In this document: positions 49,709-58,712 of the stretch, in pieces
Layout of the letters: each line of letters starts with the position of its first letter
Numbering within the stretch: the stretch's first letter is position 1
Assembly: GCF_946479765.1 (NCBI RefSeq)
Contig: NZ_CAMLHO010000008.1
Location: 23,671-87,670 of the forward strand
Reading direction: 5' to 3'
Length of the DNA stretch: 64,000 nucleotides
Source: an uncultured Aliivibrio sp.
GTDB taxonomy: Bacteria > Pseudomonadota > Gammaproteobacteria > Enterobacterales > Vibrionaceae
Position numbers and translations under genes: made by a program
Notes under the pieces: model-generated
What the model saw: the letters and a program-made list of their open reading frames with translations, nothing else
The model's database searches: none
What the model was told of the DNA's origin: nothing

Positions 49709-49832
49709 ATGCTGTTCCTTTGTGTATTATTGAAGGTTATGTTTTTTGCTTTTAATTACAATGAGTTAGATGTGTGTAATATACGTGCTTCATGAGAGAA
49801 TAACTTACTCATTTATGTCTTATAATTACTGC

Positions 49833-49899
49833 TATAGAGAAAAAAATTCTCTGCTGAAGGGGTAATTGAGAACTTCTATTTGGTGGAAGGTTCTTTTTT
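49833..49899 (+). ncRNA. Candidate short transcript or attenuator before the YeeE pair
   Basis: The 305-base gap from 49709 to 50013 has a perfect TATAAT (-10) at 49821-49826. A hairpin AGAGAA/TTCTCT (49836-49852), a G-rich stretch GAAGGGG and a terminator-like hairpin AGAACTTC/GAAGGTTCT with a T run (49869-49899) follow. The -35 box is weak. It may be a small RNA of about 67 bases or an attenuated leader of the transporter genes that start 115 bases later. Confidence 0.33.
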
Positions 49900-50013
49900 G
49901 TATTAGTAATAACTAAATTCATCGTTGTTAAATTAGTAGTTGCTAAATAACTATTGACTAATATTCCTGCTTTAGTATGCTTATTGTCTATTTATTGATG
50001 AAGACAGAGGTCT

Positions 50014-50436
50014 ATGATGAGCGTAGCAATTCCATGGGAATCGTTATTTGGCGGTATGCTGTTAGGTGTATCTGCGACCTTATTGCTTTTACTTAACGGT
50101 AAAATTGCAGGAATAAGTGGGGTACTTACCGGATTAATGACACCGAAAAATCGAGATTACGCATGGCGATGGTTGTTCGTATTTGGCATGGTCAGTGGTG
50201 GGGTATTCGGTGTGTATTTCTTAGGGGCTGAAGTGCCAAAAGAATATGCAGCTACAACCAGCATGCTTATTGTTGCCGGGTTATTGGTGGGGATTGGTAC
50301 TCGTTTAGGTAATGGTTGTACGAGTGGTCATGGGATTTGTGGTATTGGACGCTTATCCGTTCGCTCAATGGTAGCCACTGCGGTATTTATGTTTGTTGCT
50401 GCGGTAACCGTGTTTTTTCGATTACATGTACTTTAA
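50014..50436 (+). CDS. YeeE/YedE family transporter subunit, first half
   Basis: The 140-residue inner-membrane protein has four hydrophobic helices and the DUF395 (sulfur transport) motifs GKIAGISGVLTGL and GTRLGNGCTSGHGICGIGRLSVRS, which carries the conserved cysteine pair. Pairs of short YeeE/YedE proteins together equal one full-length thiosulfate transporter (YeeE/TsuA). The two genes here are 12 bases apart and form an operon. The transported species is inferred to be a sulfur compound. Two ATGs at 50014 and 50017 are possible. Confidence 0.87.
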   Translation: MMSVAIPWESLFGGMLLGVSATLLLLLNGKIAGISGVLTGLMTPKNRDYAWRWLFVFGMVSGGVFGVYFLGAEVPKEYAATTSMLIVAGLLVGIGTRLGNGCTSGHGICGIGRLSVRSMVATAVFMFVAAVTVFFRLHVL

Positions 50437-50448
50437 TAAGGGCTGGTT

Positions 50449-50880
50449 ATGAATAATGTATTGTTTCGTTTAGTTGCTCTTATTTCTGGTCTTCTATTTG
50501 GTCTAGGTATGGTGATATCTGGCATGGCTGACCCTGTAAAAGTGATTGGCTTTTTAGATGTTGCTGGTAACTGGGACCCAAGTTTAATGTTCGTAATGGG
50601 CGGGGCATTATTCGTCTTTATGCCTGCCTATTTCTTATTAATTAAATCAAAAACAAAGCCACTGAATGCGGAAACGTTTTGTTTATCGACCAACAAAAAA
50701 ATTGATACAAAATTGCTATCAGGCGCAGCCATCTTTGGTTTAGGTTGGGGGATTGCAGGTATTTGTCCTGGCCCTGCGGTATCGAGTCTCGGGCTTGGTA
50801 ACGGTGATGTCGTTTATTTCTTAATTGCCATGATGATAGGGTTAGGAAGTACTCACTTTATTCTTAATAAAAAACAGTAA
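50449..50880 (+). CDS. YeeE/YedE family transporter subunit, second half
   Basis: The 143-residue partner of the preceding gene shows SGLLFGLGMVISGMADPVKVIGFLDVAGNWDPSL, typical of the second half of YeeE, and FGLGWGIAGICPGPAVSSLGLG with its conserved cysteine. It is predicted to have four membrane helices. The two halves probably assemble into one transporter for thiosulfate or another sulfur compound. No other sulfur gene is nearby. Confidence 0.87.
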   Translation: MNNVLFRLVALISGLLFGLGMVISGMADPVKVIGFLDVAGNWDPSLMFVMGGALFVFMPAYFLLIKSKTKPLNAETFCLSTNKKIDTKLLSGAAIFGLGWGIAGICPGPAVSSLGLGNGDVVYFLIAMMIGLGSTHFILNKKQ

Positions 50881-51169
50881 CTATTATAAAGAGCAAGGCA
50901 CATTAAATTAAAAATACGCTATTGAGTGATATATTATTTGTGTTTTTAGTTTTATTTATGTTGCATTCATAAATCACAGTTTCTATTAATATTAAAAACA
51001 AGATTGTTAATGTAGAGAATGAAAAGTTAATGTTATTAGGCGGGCGTCACGGTTTTTATTTAATACTTACTATTCAATTTGTTACGGTTGGTTTTATGAT
51101 GTTTCTTATCTGTAAGTTCACACTGGATCCTAAGATTTCATTTTTGATAAGGGAATGATATATCCATGA

Positions 51170-51260
51170 ATAAATAGTTTATTTATAATCGCCACCTATT
51201 TCATAAATAGTTTATATATTAAGCATGAATCTTTATTTTTGACATGTCCAAACTATTTAT
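51170..51260. repeat. Repeated 13-mer ATAAATAGTTTAT upstream of cadC
   Basis: Exact copies of ATAAATAGTTTAT at 51170-51182 and 51203-51215 start 33 bases apart, about three helical turns. An inverted partial copy (AAACTATTTAT) lies at 51250-51260, 32 bases before the cadC ATG. This looks like an operator array in the AT-rich 411-base yeeE-cadC gap. The rest of that gap (50881-51169) shows nothing else clear. Confidence 0.55.
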
Positions 51261-51291
51261 ATTAATGACGATTTAACACAATGAGTATCTT

Positions 51292-52839
51292 ATGGTCGGA
51301 TTATGTTTTCAAATTAATGACTGGACCCTTGTCATTGAAGAAAATAAATTATATCGCCAAGATAGGGAAGTCTCAGTTGAGCCACGTTTAGTTAATTTAC
51401 TGCGTTTTCTTGCTCAACATTCAGGTGAAGTTTTTTGTCGTGATGAACTAATTAAGCACGTCTGGGATGGTGCATTCGTTACCGACCAAGTAGTCACTCA
51501 ATCTATTTTTGAGTTACGTAAAATTTTAAGAGATGGTCGTTTAGATAATGCAAGATACCTTGTGACCGTACCAAAACGCGGCTATAAGTTAGTTGCTGAT
51601 ACCAAGTTAATTAATTTTGAAGAGACGGAATTTTTGAAACCTAACGATAAGGAGAGAAAACCCGATCTTTCTTTTCCATCAGGTCCTTTAACACGAGCAA
51701 TGACAACTATTTCGAAAGATGTCGAGAAAGAAAAAAGCAAACAAGGAGCCGGATTCAACTCATTTCACCGTTGGAAGCTGCTCGCTTTTGATGCTTTTTT
51801 GGTGTGTATATTAATTGTCGTGATTGTGGCTACAACGTATCAAAAATCAGAAACTCATATTACGAAAGCTATTGATACGGATTTAATTGAATTTAGCTAT
51901 CATGAAAGTCGAAATCAAAGAGATGATACTGAGTTTTTAGCCGATGGGATCAGTCAAAAGTTAATGGCAGATTTAGCTAGTATTGGTCATTATCGTGTTC
52001 AACTGAATAAAACGTCATTTACTACGGGGATCTTACCTGGAAAGGCTGTCAATGTTCGAGTGGAAGAGCAGCAAAATAAAACGTATTTAGATATTGAATA
52101 TCGCAGTAATACTTCAAATAAAGTACTGTTTAGCCGTCAATATCGAATGACAACATCGAATCTTGAGAATGTATTGCGTCAATCCTCTTTGGATTTAATG
52201 AAAGCGTTAGGCGTTTCTGTCTCTACAGATCAAATGGATGGTTTAATGCAGGGATTACCTCAAGAGGAAGGGTTACTTGAGATGTTAATTCAGGCGAATC
52301 ATTACATCAATCAACCTGATCCTAAACTTTTTGAACAAGGCATTCGATTATTAGAAAAAATTTCAGCCGCAGAGCCTGATAACACGTATGTATTGGCTGA
52401 GTTATATATTGCGTATAATGCGTTTTCAGCACTGAATCCAGAGCTTGAGCTTAATGATAATACGGTAAAAATTGATAATTTAAGCCAAGAGTTAGTCGAC
52501 AAATATTCGTTATTAAGCGAAGAGCGATTACCGACCCGTTTTTATGAAGCGTTAGCGATGAATGCAATTAAACAAGATAATAAAGAAGAAGCACAACAAT
52601 ACCTTAAACAGGCTTTTGAGTGCAGAGAATCGGCTTTTTCTTATATTCTTCAAGGTAAGCTGTTTGAGTTAAATGGCAATTTAGACAGTGCAGGGGATGC
52701 CTACAGTCGAGCATTTTTTATGGATACATCTTTAGAAACTTATATGCTTAGCGAAAATATCGCGTTTTACAGCGATTTAGAAACGGTGGCGTATTTTATG
52801 TATCGTGCTGTGAATCCAAGTGAAGTTCGCTTGATGTAA
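51292..52839 (+). CDS. cadC: Membrane-bound transcription activator CadC
   Basis: CadC senses low pH and lysine through its periplasmic domain and activates cadBA. The 515-residue protein has an N-terminal OmpR-type winged helix (VEPRLVNLLRFLAQHSGEVFCRDELIKHVWDG, recognition region VVTQSIFELRKILRD, wing VPKRGYKL; residues ~5-105). A linker, one membrane helix (about 163-182) and a periplasmic domain with tetratricopeptide-like helices follow. Length matches E. coli CadC (512). Unlike in E. coli, it is separated from cadBA by 2.2 kb with an alanine symporter on the other strand. Confidence 0.92.
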   Translation: MVGLCFQINDWTLVIEENKLYRQDREVSVEPRLVNLLRFLAQHSGEVFCRDELIKHVWDGAFVTDQVVTQSIFELRKILRDGRLDNARYLVTVPKRGYKLVADTKLINFEETEFLKPNDKERKPDLSFPSGPLTRAMTTISKDVEKEKSKQGAGFNSFHRWKLLAFDAFLVCILIVVIVATTYQKSETHITKAIDTDLIEFSYHESRNQRDDTEFLADGISQKLMADLASIGHYRVQLNKTSFTTGILPGKAVNVRVEEQQNKTYLDIEYRSNTSNKVLFSRQYRMTTSNLENVLRQSSLDLMKALGVSVSTDQMDGLMQGLPQEEGLLEMLIQANHYINQPDPKLFEQGIRLLEKISAAEPDNTYVLAELYIAYNAFSALNPELELNDNTVKIDNLSQELVDKYSLLSEERLPTRFYEALAMNAIKQDNKEEAQQYLKQAFECRESAFSYILQGKLFELNGNLDSAGDAYSRAFFMDTSLETYMLSENIAFYSDLETVAYFMYRAVNPSEVRLM

Positions 52840-52860
52840 TCGTTACTGTTATCGGAAAAT

Positions 52861-52898
52861 AAAAAAGCCCGTCGTGGAAAATACGGCGGGCTTTTTTT
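52861..52898. terminator. Terminator between convergent cadC and the AGCS gene
   Basis: AAAAAAGCCCG / CGGGCTTTTTTT hairpin, U-rich on both strands, between the two stop codons. Confidence 0.9.
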
Positions 52899-52920
52899 AT
52901 TTATGATTTAGAGAAAACGT

Positions 52921-54390
52921 TTATGCTTTCTTTTTCTTTGGGTGCCATGCACCTTCTAAATCATCAAGTTCAGGGAACTTAGTACGATCAAACTCTGGCG
53001 TTTTACCCTCTTTAAGTTGAATCTCGTAATCTTTAATGATCTTGATAGCCAGCTTAGAAAGAAGGATTAAAGCAATAATATTGATTAATGCCATCATCCC
53101 CATAGAAGCATCCGCGAGGCTCCATACCACAGGTAAAGAAGCCACAGAACCAAACATTACCATTCCAAGAACACACAGACGGAAACCAAATAGGCCCTTT
53201 TTCGAGTTACCATTCAAGAACATTACGTTAGTTTCAGCGTAGCTGTAGTTCGCAATAATAGACGTAAAGCAGAACAACAGGATAGCCAATGCCATAAAGT
53301 AGCTTGTCCAACCGCCTAACTCATTGGTTAGCGCTTGTTGAAGAAGGCTTATACCTGTAGCAGCATCTGGTTGGTCCATCACACCAGAAAGCATAATCAT
53401 TGCCGCTGAAGCCGTACAGATAACGATGGTATCGACAAACACACCTAGCATTTGCACAAAACCTTGTGATGCAGGGTGGTTAGGGTTTGGTGTAGCACTT
53501 GCTGCGATGTTAGCCGCAGAGCCCATACCCGCTTCGTTTGAGAATAAACCACGAGCGATACCTGATTGCATAGCTTGCGCGATAGTATAAGCAACACCAC
53601 CAGCAGCGGCTTCTTGCCAACCGAACGCGCTCTTAACGATAAGCGTTAATACTGCTGGAACTTCAGTAATGTTCATTACTACGATGATTAATGCAATAGC
53701 AAGATAACCAATCGCCATTACAGGAACAATTTTAGATGATGCAGTAGCTACACGACGTAACCCACCCATAATGAAGAAAGCAGATACAGCAACAATGACA
53801 ACACCCATGATGGTTTTATCAAAACCAAATGAGTGATTTAACGCGTCAGTAATTGTGTTTGCTTGAACAGCATTAAAGACCAAACCAAATGCGATGATTA
53901 AGAAGATAGAGAAAAGCGTACCCATCCAACGTTGACCAAGGCCTTTCTCCATGTAATAAGCTGGGCCGCCACGGTATTGACCGTCAACGTCTTTCACTTT
54001 GTACACTTGCGCTAGTGTTGATTCAATGAATGCTGTCGCCATACCAAATAGAGCAATCACCCACATCCAGAAGATAGCACCAGGGCCACCCACCGTTAAT
54101 GCCACTGCCACACCTGCCATGTTACCCGTTCCCACGCGAGCTGCCATAGAGGTACAAAATACTTGATAAGAGCTGATGCCGTTTTCGATTTCTTGGCCGC
54201 TGCGTAAGATTTTAACTGAATGTCCAAGTTGGCGAAGCTGAATAAAGCCAAGACGTACTGTGAAGTAAACCCCCACACCAACAAGAAGGTAAACGAGAAC
54301 TTGACCCCAAAGAAGGCCATTGATCACACCAATAACGGACATCAATGCCTCGTTTATTGACTCAATTAGCGGTAAATCTGTGTTTGTCAT
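52921..54390 (-). CDS. Alanine/glycine:cation symporter (AGCS family)
   Basis: The 489-residue inner-membrane protein imports alanine or glycine with sodium. AGCS motifs are SYQVFCTSMAARVGTGNMAGVAVALTVGGPGAIFWMWV and GGPAYYMEKGLGQRWMG, and also IARGLFSNEAGMGSAANIAA and ETNVMFLNG. Ten or so helices are predicted. It lies between cadC and cadBA but points the other way. It may be unrelated to lysine metabolism. The 655-base upstream gap to cadB is AT-rich and has no glycine riboswitch, although such elements precede some Vibrio AGCS genes. Confidence 0.93.
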   Translation of the reverse strand: MTNTDLPLIESINEALMSVIGVINGLLWGQVLVYLLVGVGVYFTVRLGFIQLRQLGHSVKILRSGQEIENGISSYQVFCTSMAARVGTGNMAGVAVALTVGGPGAIFWMWVIALFGMATAFIESTLAQVYKVKDVDGQYRGGPAYYMEKGLGQRWMGTLFSIFLIIAFGLVFNAVQANTITDALNHSFGFDKTIMGVVIVAVSAFFIMGGLRRVATASSKIVPVMAIGYLAIALIIVVMNITEVPAVLTLIVKSAFGWQEAAAGGVAYTIAQAMQSGIARGLFSNEAGMGSAANIAASATPNPNHPASQGFVQMLGVFVDTIVICTASAAMIMLSGVMDQPDAATGISLLQQALTNELGGWTSYFMALAILLFCFTSIIANYSYAETNVMFLNGNSKKGLFGFRLCVLGMVMFGSVASLPVVWSLADASMGMMALINIIALILLSKLAIKIIKDYEIQLKEGKTPEFDRTKFPELDDLEGAWHPKKKKA

Positions 54391-55045
54391 GAAATTTCCT
54401 TATTATTAATCGTTAATTTATTTTTCTTAAATAATGGATAACGAAACGCCAATCTTTAAGAAATATAAGTAACTTTGTTATAAAGTTGTATAAAATATCG
54501 TTTGCTAAGGATTCGCGGCGATTAATATAGTTCAGTCAGCTTTGTATAGTCAATAATAATGAAACAATATGTCGTACTTTTTTTACGAATAAACATAATT
54601 ATTTACAACATTTCGTTTTCATTTTTCTTTCTTTTATTATTTTTGTATTCAACAAGGAAAATGGCAGCAAGCTTGACATAACGGAGAGATAAACCTTTTC
54701 CTTTCTCGGTAAATATTTCAAAGTTGATAACTTTATCTTTTTTGTTTTTTATCATTTTTCTAAATTGAAAATAATTAACTTAATGATAATTAAGTATTTT
54801 TTAAATTGTAGTTTGCGTTTTTTACTTTGCACCCTTATTTTTTTTATCATTATTTTATTGATAATTTTATCCTTATTTTTTTTCCATTCTTTGGGCGTAA
54901 CCTTCATCTCAACATTCAAGCGAGATGTTGTTTATTTACCCCGATAGAGTTTGCATGACCTGTCCAGATAACACCTTGCCCCTTTAAATAAATAATTTCG
55001 TATTACGGGCTTAAATTGGTCCATTCGATAATTCCTGGAGATGTT
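54391..55045. promoter_or_regulatory. Divergent AGCS/cadBA control region
   Basis: This 655-base AT-rich intergenic stretch must hold the promoters of the AGCS gene (-) and cadBA (+). CadC in E. coli binds AT-rich sites upstream of cadBA, but I cannot point to a specific site. A short hairpin ACTTAAT/ATTAAGT followed by TTTTTT is at 54778-54802. A hydrophobic 60-codon ORF (54765-54947) is not convincing as a gene. Confidence 0.5.
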
Positions 55046-56380
55046 ATGGAATCGAATACAAAGAAAATTGGCTTAATAGCCTGTACGGGTGTTGTTGCCG
55101 GCAACATGATGGGGAGTGGTATTGCACTATTACCTTCTTCATTAGCAGCGGTTGGTTCAGTATCAATTTTTAGTTGGATTATCTGTTTAGTTGGTGCATT
55201 AAGTTTGGCGTTTGTTTTTGCCCGCTTAGCAACAAAGAATCCACAAGAAGGTGGCCCTATTGCTTATGCTGGTGAAGTATCTCCTGTATTTGGTTTCCAA
55301 ACGGGTGTTCTTTACTACCACGCAAACTGGATTGGTAACTTAGCAATCGCCATTACTGGTGTTTCTTACTTATCTGTTTTCTTCCCTGCTTTGAATGACC
55401 CTATCCCTGCGGCTGCCGCGACGATTGCATCAGTATGGTTATTTACCCTAGTTAACTTACTAGGTGGTAGCTGGGTTAGTCGTCTTTGTACATTAGGTTT
55501 AGGTCTTATCCTTATTCCGGTTGTTGGTACAGGGGTTGCTGGTTGGACTCACTTCGATCCTGCTTTATATAGCCAAAACTGGAATGTCTCTTCAGGTACA
55601 AGTAGCCACGCTGTTATTAGTGCTGTGCTTATCTGTTTATGGTCGTTTGTTGGTGTTGAATCAGCAGCGGTATCATCTGGTATGGTTAAAAACCCAAAAC
55701 GCACGGTTCCTTTAGCAACAATGCTTGGTACTGCGATTGCGGGTGTGATTTATATCCTATCAACTCAAGTAATCAGCGGTATGTTCCCAGCAGCAGAAGT
55801 GGCAGCATCAGGCGCACCATTTGCAATGGCGACCACTGAAATCTTCGGTAGTTGGTCAGCGCCATTTGTTGCTGCATTTACTGCTTTAGCATGTTTCACA
55901 TCACTAGGTTCTTGGATGATGTTGGTTGGTGAAGCCGGTAAGCGTGCTGCTCACGATGGTAACTTCCCTAAAATTTACGGTGAAGTTGATAAAAACGGTG
56001 TAGCGAAAAAAGGCCTTGTACTTGCGTCGCTAAAAATGACAGCGCTAATGATTGTATTGACCGTATTCAGCTCTCAATCAGCACATACTGCTGACTTATT
56101 TAATCAGTTAACGACTGATGCCGTACTACTAACAATGCTTCCTTACTTCTATTCAAGCATTAACTTAATTCGATTTGAAGGTATGACAACACGCAGTGGC
56201 TTCACCATGTTCTTCTCTGGTATTGCTTGTGTGTTCTGCATGATTGCTCTTGCTGGTGCAGAAGGCGCAACACTGACTGCAACCTTTATCGTGTCACTTG
56301 TTATCTTAATGTTCTACGCAAAAAAAATGGGCTTGAAACAATCTGAGCAACACATCAGCACTGAAGCTACTGCCCATTAA
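55046..56380 (+). CDS. cadB: Lysine/cadaverine antiporter CadB
   Basis: CadB exchanges external lysine for internal cadaverine, which exports protons when combined with CadA. The 444-residue APC-family protein begins MESNTKKIGLIACTGVVAGNMMGSGIALLPSSLA, nearly the E. coli sequence, and shows QEGGPIAYAGEVSPVFGFQTGVLYYHANWIGNLA. Twelve helices are expected. The ATG at 55046 follows CTGGAG; the track start at 55016 is 30 bases too far upstream. It is followed by cadA after a 117-base spacer with a strong hairpin. Confidence 0.96.
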   Translation: MESNTKKIGLIACTGVVAGNMMGSGIALLPSSLAAVGSVSIFSWIICLVGALSLAFVFARLATKNPQEGGPIAYAGEVSPVFGFQTGVLYYHANWIGNLAIAITGVSYLSVFFPALNDPIPAAAATIASVWLFTLVNLLGGSWVSRLCTLGLGLILIPVVGTGVAGWTHFDPALYSQNWNVSSGTSSHAVISAVLICLWSFVGVESAAVSSGMVKNPKRTVPLATMLGTAIAGVIYILSTQVISGMFPAAEVAASGAPFAMATTEIFGSWSAPFVAAFTALACFTSLGSWMMLVGEAGKRAAHDGNFPKIYGEVDKNGVAKKGLVLASLKMTALMIVLTVFSSQSAHTADLFNQLTTDAVLLTMLPYFYSSINLIRFEGMTTRSGFTMFFSGIACVFCMIALAGAEGATLTATFIVSLVILMFYAKKMGLKQSEQHISTEATAH

Positions 56381-56433
56381 TATCACTCGATAGCGTGAAC
56401 ACGTAACGCTACCAACTTAATAAATTTACCCTC

Positions 56434-56475
56434 AGGCGCTCCACTACCTCACCATCAAAAAGATGGGGAGCGCCT
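56434..56475 (+). repeat. Hairpin in the cadB-cadA spacer
   Basis: AGGCGCTCC pairs with GGAGCGCCT and an inner stem CCATC / GATGG extends the structure. There is no T run after it, so it is not a classical terminator. It may set the ratio of the two products by stabilising or processing the mRNA. Confidence 0.65.
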
Positions 56476-56497
56476 TGTTTCGTCTTGGAGATATAAA

Positions 56498-58636
56498 ATG
56501 AATATTTTTGCTATCCTAAACCACTCAGGTGTTTTCTTTAAAGAAGAGCCAGTACGCGAATTACATGCTTCTTTAGAAAAAGCAGGCTACAAAGTAGTTT
56601 ACCCAGTAGACGCGCAAGATTTATACAAAATGGTCGAAATGAACCCACGAATTTGTGGTGTGTTATTTGATTGGGATAAATACTCACTAGACCTATGTAC
56701 TGAAATTAATACCCTGAATGAAAAATTGCCTTTGTACGCGTTTGCAAACCAACATTCAACATTAGACATTTCATTAACTGATTTACGTCTAAATCTTCAT
56801 TTCTTCGAATATGCCCTAGACATGGCTGACGATATCGCGTTGAAAATCAATCAAGCGACCGAAGAATATAAAGACCAAATCATGCCTCCTTTTACTAAAG
56901 CGTTATTTAAATACGTTGAAGAAGGTAAATATACATTCTGTACTCCGGGTCACATGGGCGGCACCGCTTTCCAAAAAAGCCCTGCAGGCAGCATCTTCTA
57001 TGATTTCTACGGTCCAAACGCATTTAAAGCGGATGTATCAATCTCAATGCCTGAACTAGGTTCATTACTTGATCACTCAGGTCCTCATAAAGAAGCAGAA
57101 GAGTACATCGCTCGTACTTTTAATGCGGACAGCTCTTACATCGTAACGAACGGTACGTCTACCTCAAACAAAATTGTAGGTATGTTCTCTGCACCAGCAG
57201 GCAGCACTGTACTTATTGACCGTAACTGCCATAAATCTCTGACTCACATGATGATGATGAGTGATGTAACGCCTATTTACTTCCGTCCAACGCGTAACGC
57301 TTACGGCATCTTAGGTGGTATTCCACAAAGTGAATTCACTCGTGAAGTGATTGAGCAAAAAGTAGCAGCAACACCAAACGCAACAATGCCGGGTTATGCA
57401 GTTATTACTAACTCAACTTACGATGGTCTGTTGTACAACACTCAATACATCAAAGAAACGCTAGAAACTAAATTCATTCACTTCGATAGTGCTTGGGTTC
57501 CTTACACTAACTTTAACTCTATTTACGAAGGTAAATGTGGTATGAGTGGTGAAGCGATGCCAGGTAAAGTGTTCTATGAAACACAATCAACTCATAAATT
57601 ATTGGCTGCGTTCTCTCAAGCATCAATGATCCATGTGAAAGGTGAGTTTGATAAAGAATCTTTCAACGAAGCCTTCATGATGCACACATCAACATCACCT
57701 CAATACGGTATTGTTGCATCAACAGAAATTGCTGCGGCGATGATGCGCGGTAATACAGGTAAGAAACTGATCCAAGACTCTATTGACCGTGCGATTCGTT
57801 TCCGTAAAGAGATCAAACGTCTAGAAAGTGAAAGTGACAGCTGGTTCTTCGATGTATGGCAACCAGAAAATATCGATACAACAGAATGTTGGAAACTGGA
57901 TCCTAAAGATACATGGCATGGTTTTAAAGACATCGATGATGACCACATGTACCTTGATCCAATTAAAGTAACGCTATTAACTCCAGGAATGAACGAAAAT
58001 AGCGAAATGAGTGAAACAGGTATCCCTGCTTCTATCGTTGCTAAATACTTAGATGAACACGGTATCGTAGTAGAGAAAACAGGTCCATATAACCTATTAT
58101 TCTTGTTCTCTATCGGTATTGATAAATCAAAAGCAATGCAATTACTGCGTGCGTTAACTGACTTTAAACGTGGTTATGATCTAAACTTAACAGTGAAAAA
58201 CTTCTTACCTTCACTGTACAACGAAGATCCAAGCTTCTACGAAGGCATGCGCATTCAAGAATTGGCACAAGGCATTCACGACCTTACTCGTAAATACCGT
58301 TTACCTGAATTGATGTTCAAAGCGTTTGATGTATTACCTGAACTAAAAGTAACGCCGCACGCAGCATGGCAAGAAGAGCTACGCGGCAATGTGGAAGAAG
58401 TGAAACTGGAAGAAATGGTTGGTCGCGTAAGTGCCAATATGATCCTTCCTTATCCTCCAGGTGTTCCACTAATACTTCCTGGTGAAATGGTAACAACAGA
58501 ATCTCGTCCAGTACTTGATTTCTTAGAGATGCTATGTGCAATCGGCGCTCATTATCCAGGTTTTGAAACGGATATTCACGGTGTATATGCTCAAAAAGAT
58601 GGCAGTTACACAGTGAAAGTATTAAAAGAAGATTAA
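56498..58636 (+). CDS. cadA: Inducible lysine decarboxylase CadA
   Basis: CadA decarboxylates lysine to cadaverine with PLP, consuming a proton and raising pH. The 712-residue enzyme has the wing domain at its N-terminus, the PLP fold with FCTPGHMGGTAFQKSP, TNGTSTSNKIVGM, and the Schiff-base lysine in TQSTHKLLAAFSQASMIHV (about residue 367), then the C-terminal domain (YPPGVPLILPGEM). It matches E. coli CadA in length (715). The downstream pdxY supplies PLP-related chemistry. Confidence 0.98.
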   Translation: MNIFAILNHSGVFFKEEPVRELHASLEKAGYKVVYPVDAQDLYKMVEMNPRICGVLFDWDKYSLDLCTEINTLNEKLPLYAFANQHSTLDISLTDLRLNLHFFEYALDMADDIALKINQATEEYKDQIMPPFTKALFKYVEEGKYTFCTPGHMGGTAFQKSPAGSIFYDFYGPNAFKADVSISMPELGSLLDHSGPHKEAEEYIARTFNADSSYIVTNGTSTSNKIVGMFSAPAGSTVLIDRNCHKSLTHMMMMSDVTPIYFRPTRNAYGILGGIPQSEFTREVIEQKVAATPNATMPGYAVITNSTYDGLLYNTQYIKETLETKFIHFDSAWVPYTNFNSIYEGKCGMSGEAMPGKVFYETQSTHKLLAAFSQASMIHVKGEFDKESFNEAFMMHTSTSPQYGIVASTEIAAAMMRGNTGKKLIQDSIDRAIRFRKEIKRLESESDSWFFDVWQPENIDTTECWKLDPKDTWHGFKDIDDDHMYLDPIKVTLLTPGMNENSEMSETGIPASIVAKYLDEHGIVVEKTGPYNLLFLFSIGIDKSKAMQLLRALTDFKRGYDLNLTVKNFLPSLYNEDPSFYEGMRIQELAQGIHDLTRKYRLPELMFKAFDVLPELKVTPHAAWQEELRGNVEEVKLEEMVGRVSANMILPYPPGVPLILPGEMVTTESRPVLDFLEMLCAIGAHYPGFETDIHGVYAQKDGSYTVKVLKED

Positions 58637-58712
58637 GCCCTAGGGTTTTAAAGGATTATCGTTTATTTTAGGGCACGGAAGCCCTTACTCTATTTTAAAT
58701 TATGGTGATGTT

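Noticed and set aside
54391-54700. Glycine riboswitch upstream of the AGCS symporter
   Set aside because: Glycine riboswitches precede some Vibrio AGCS genes, so I looked on the - strand, but the conserved paired aptamer motifs are absent. The one suggestive AAGGGGCAA is about 580 bases upstream and lacks the rest.
54765-54947. 60-codon hydrophobic ORF before cadB
   Set aside because: It is nearly all A/T with Phe, Ile and Leu codons, has no ribosome site and lies in the divergent control region; likely chance.
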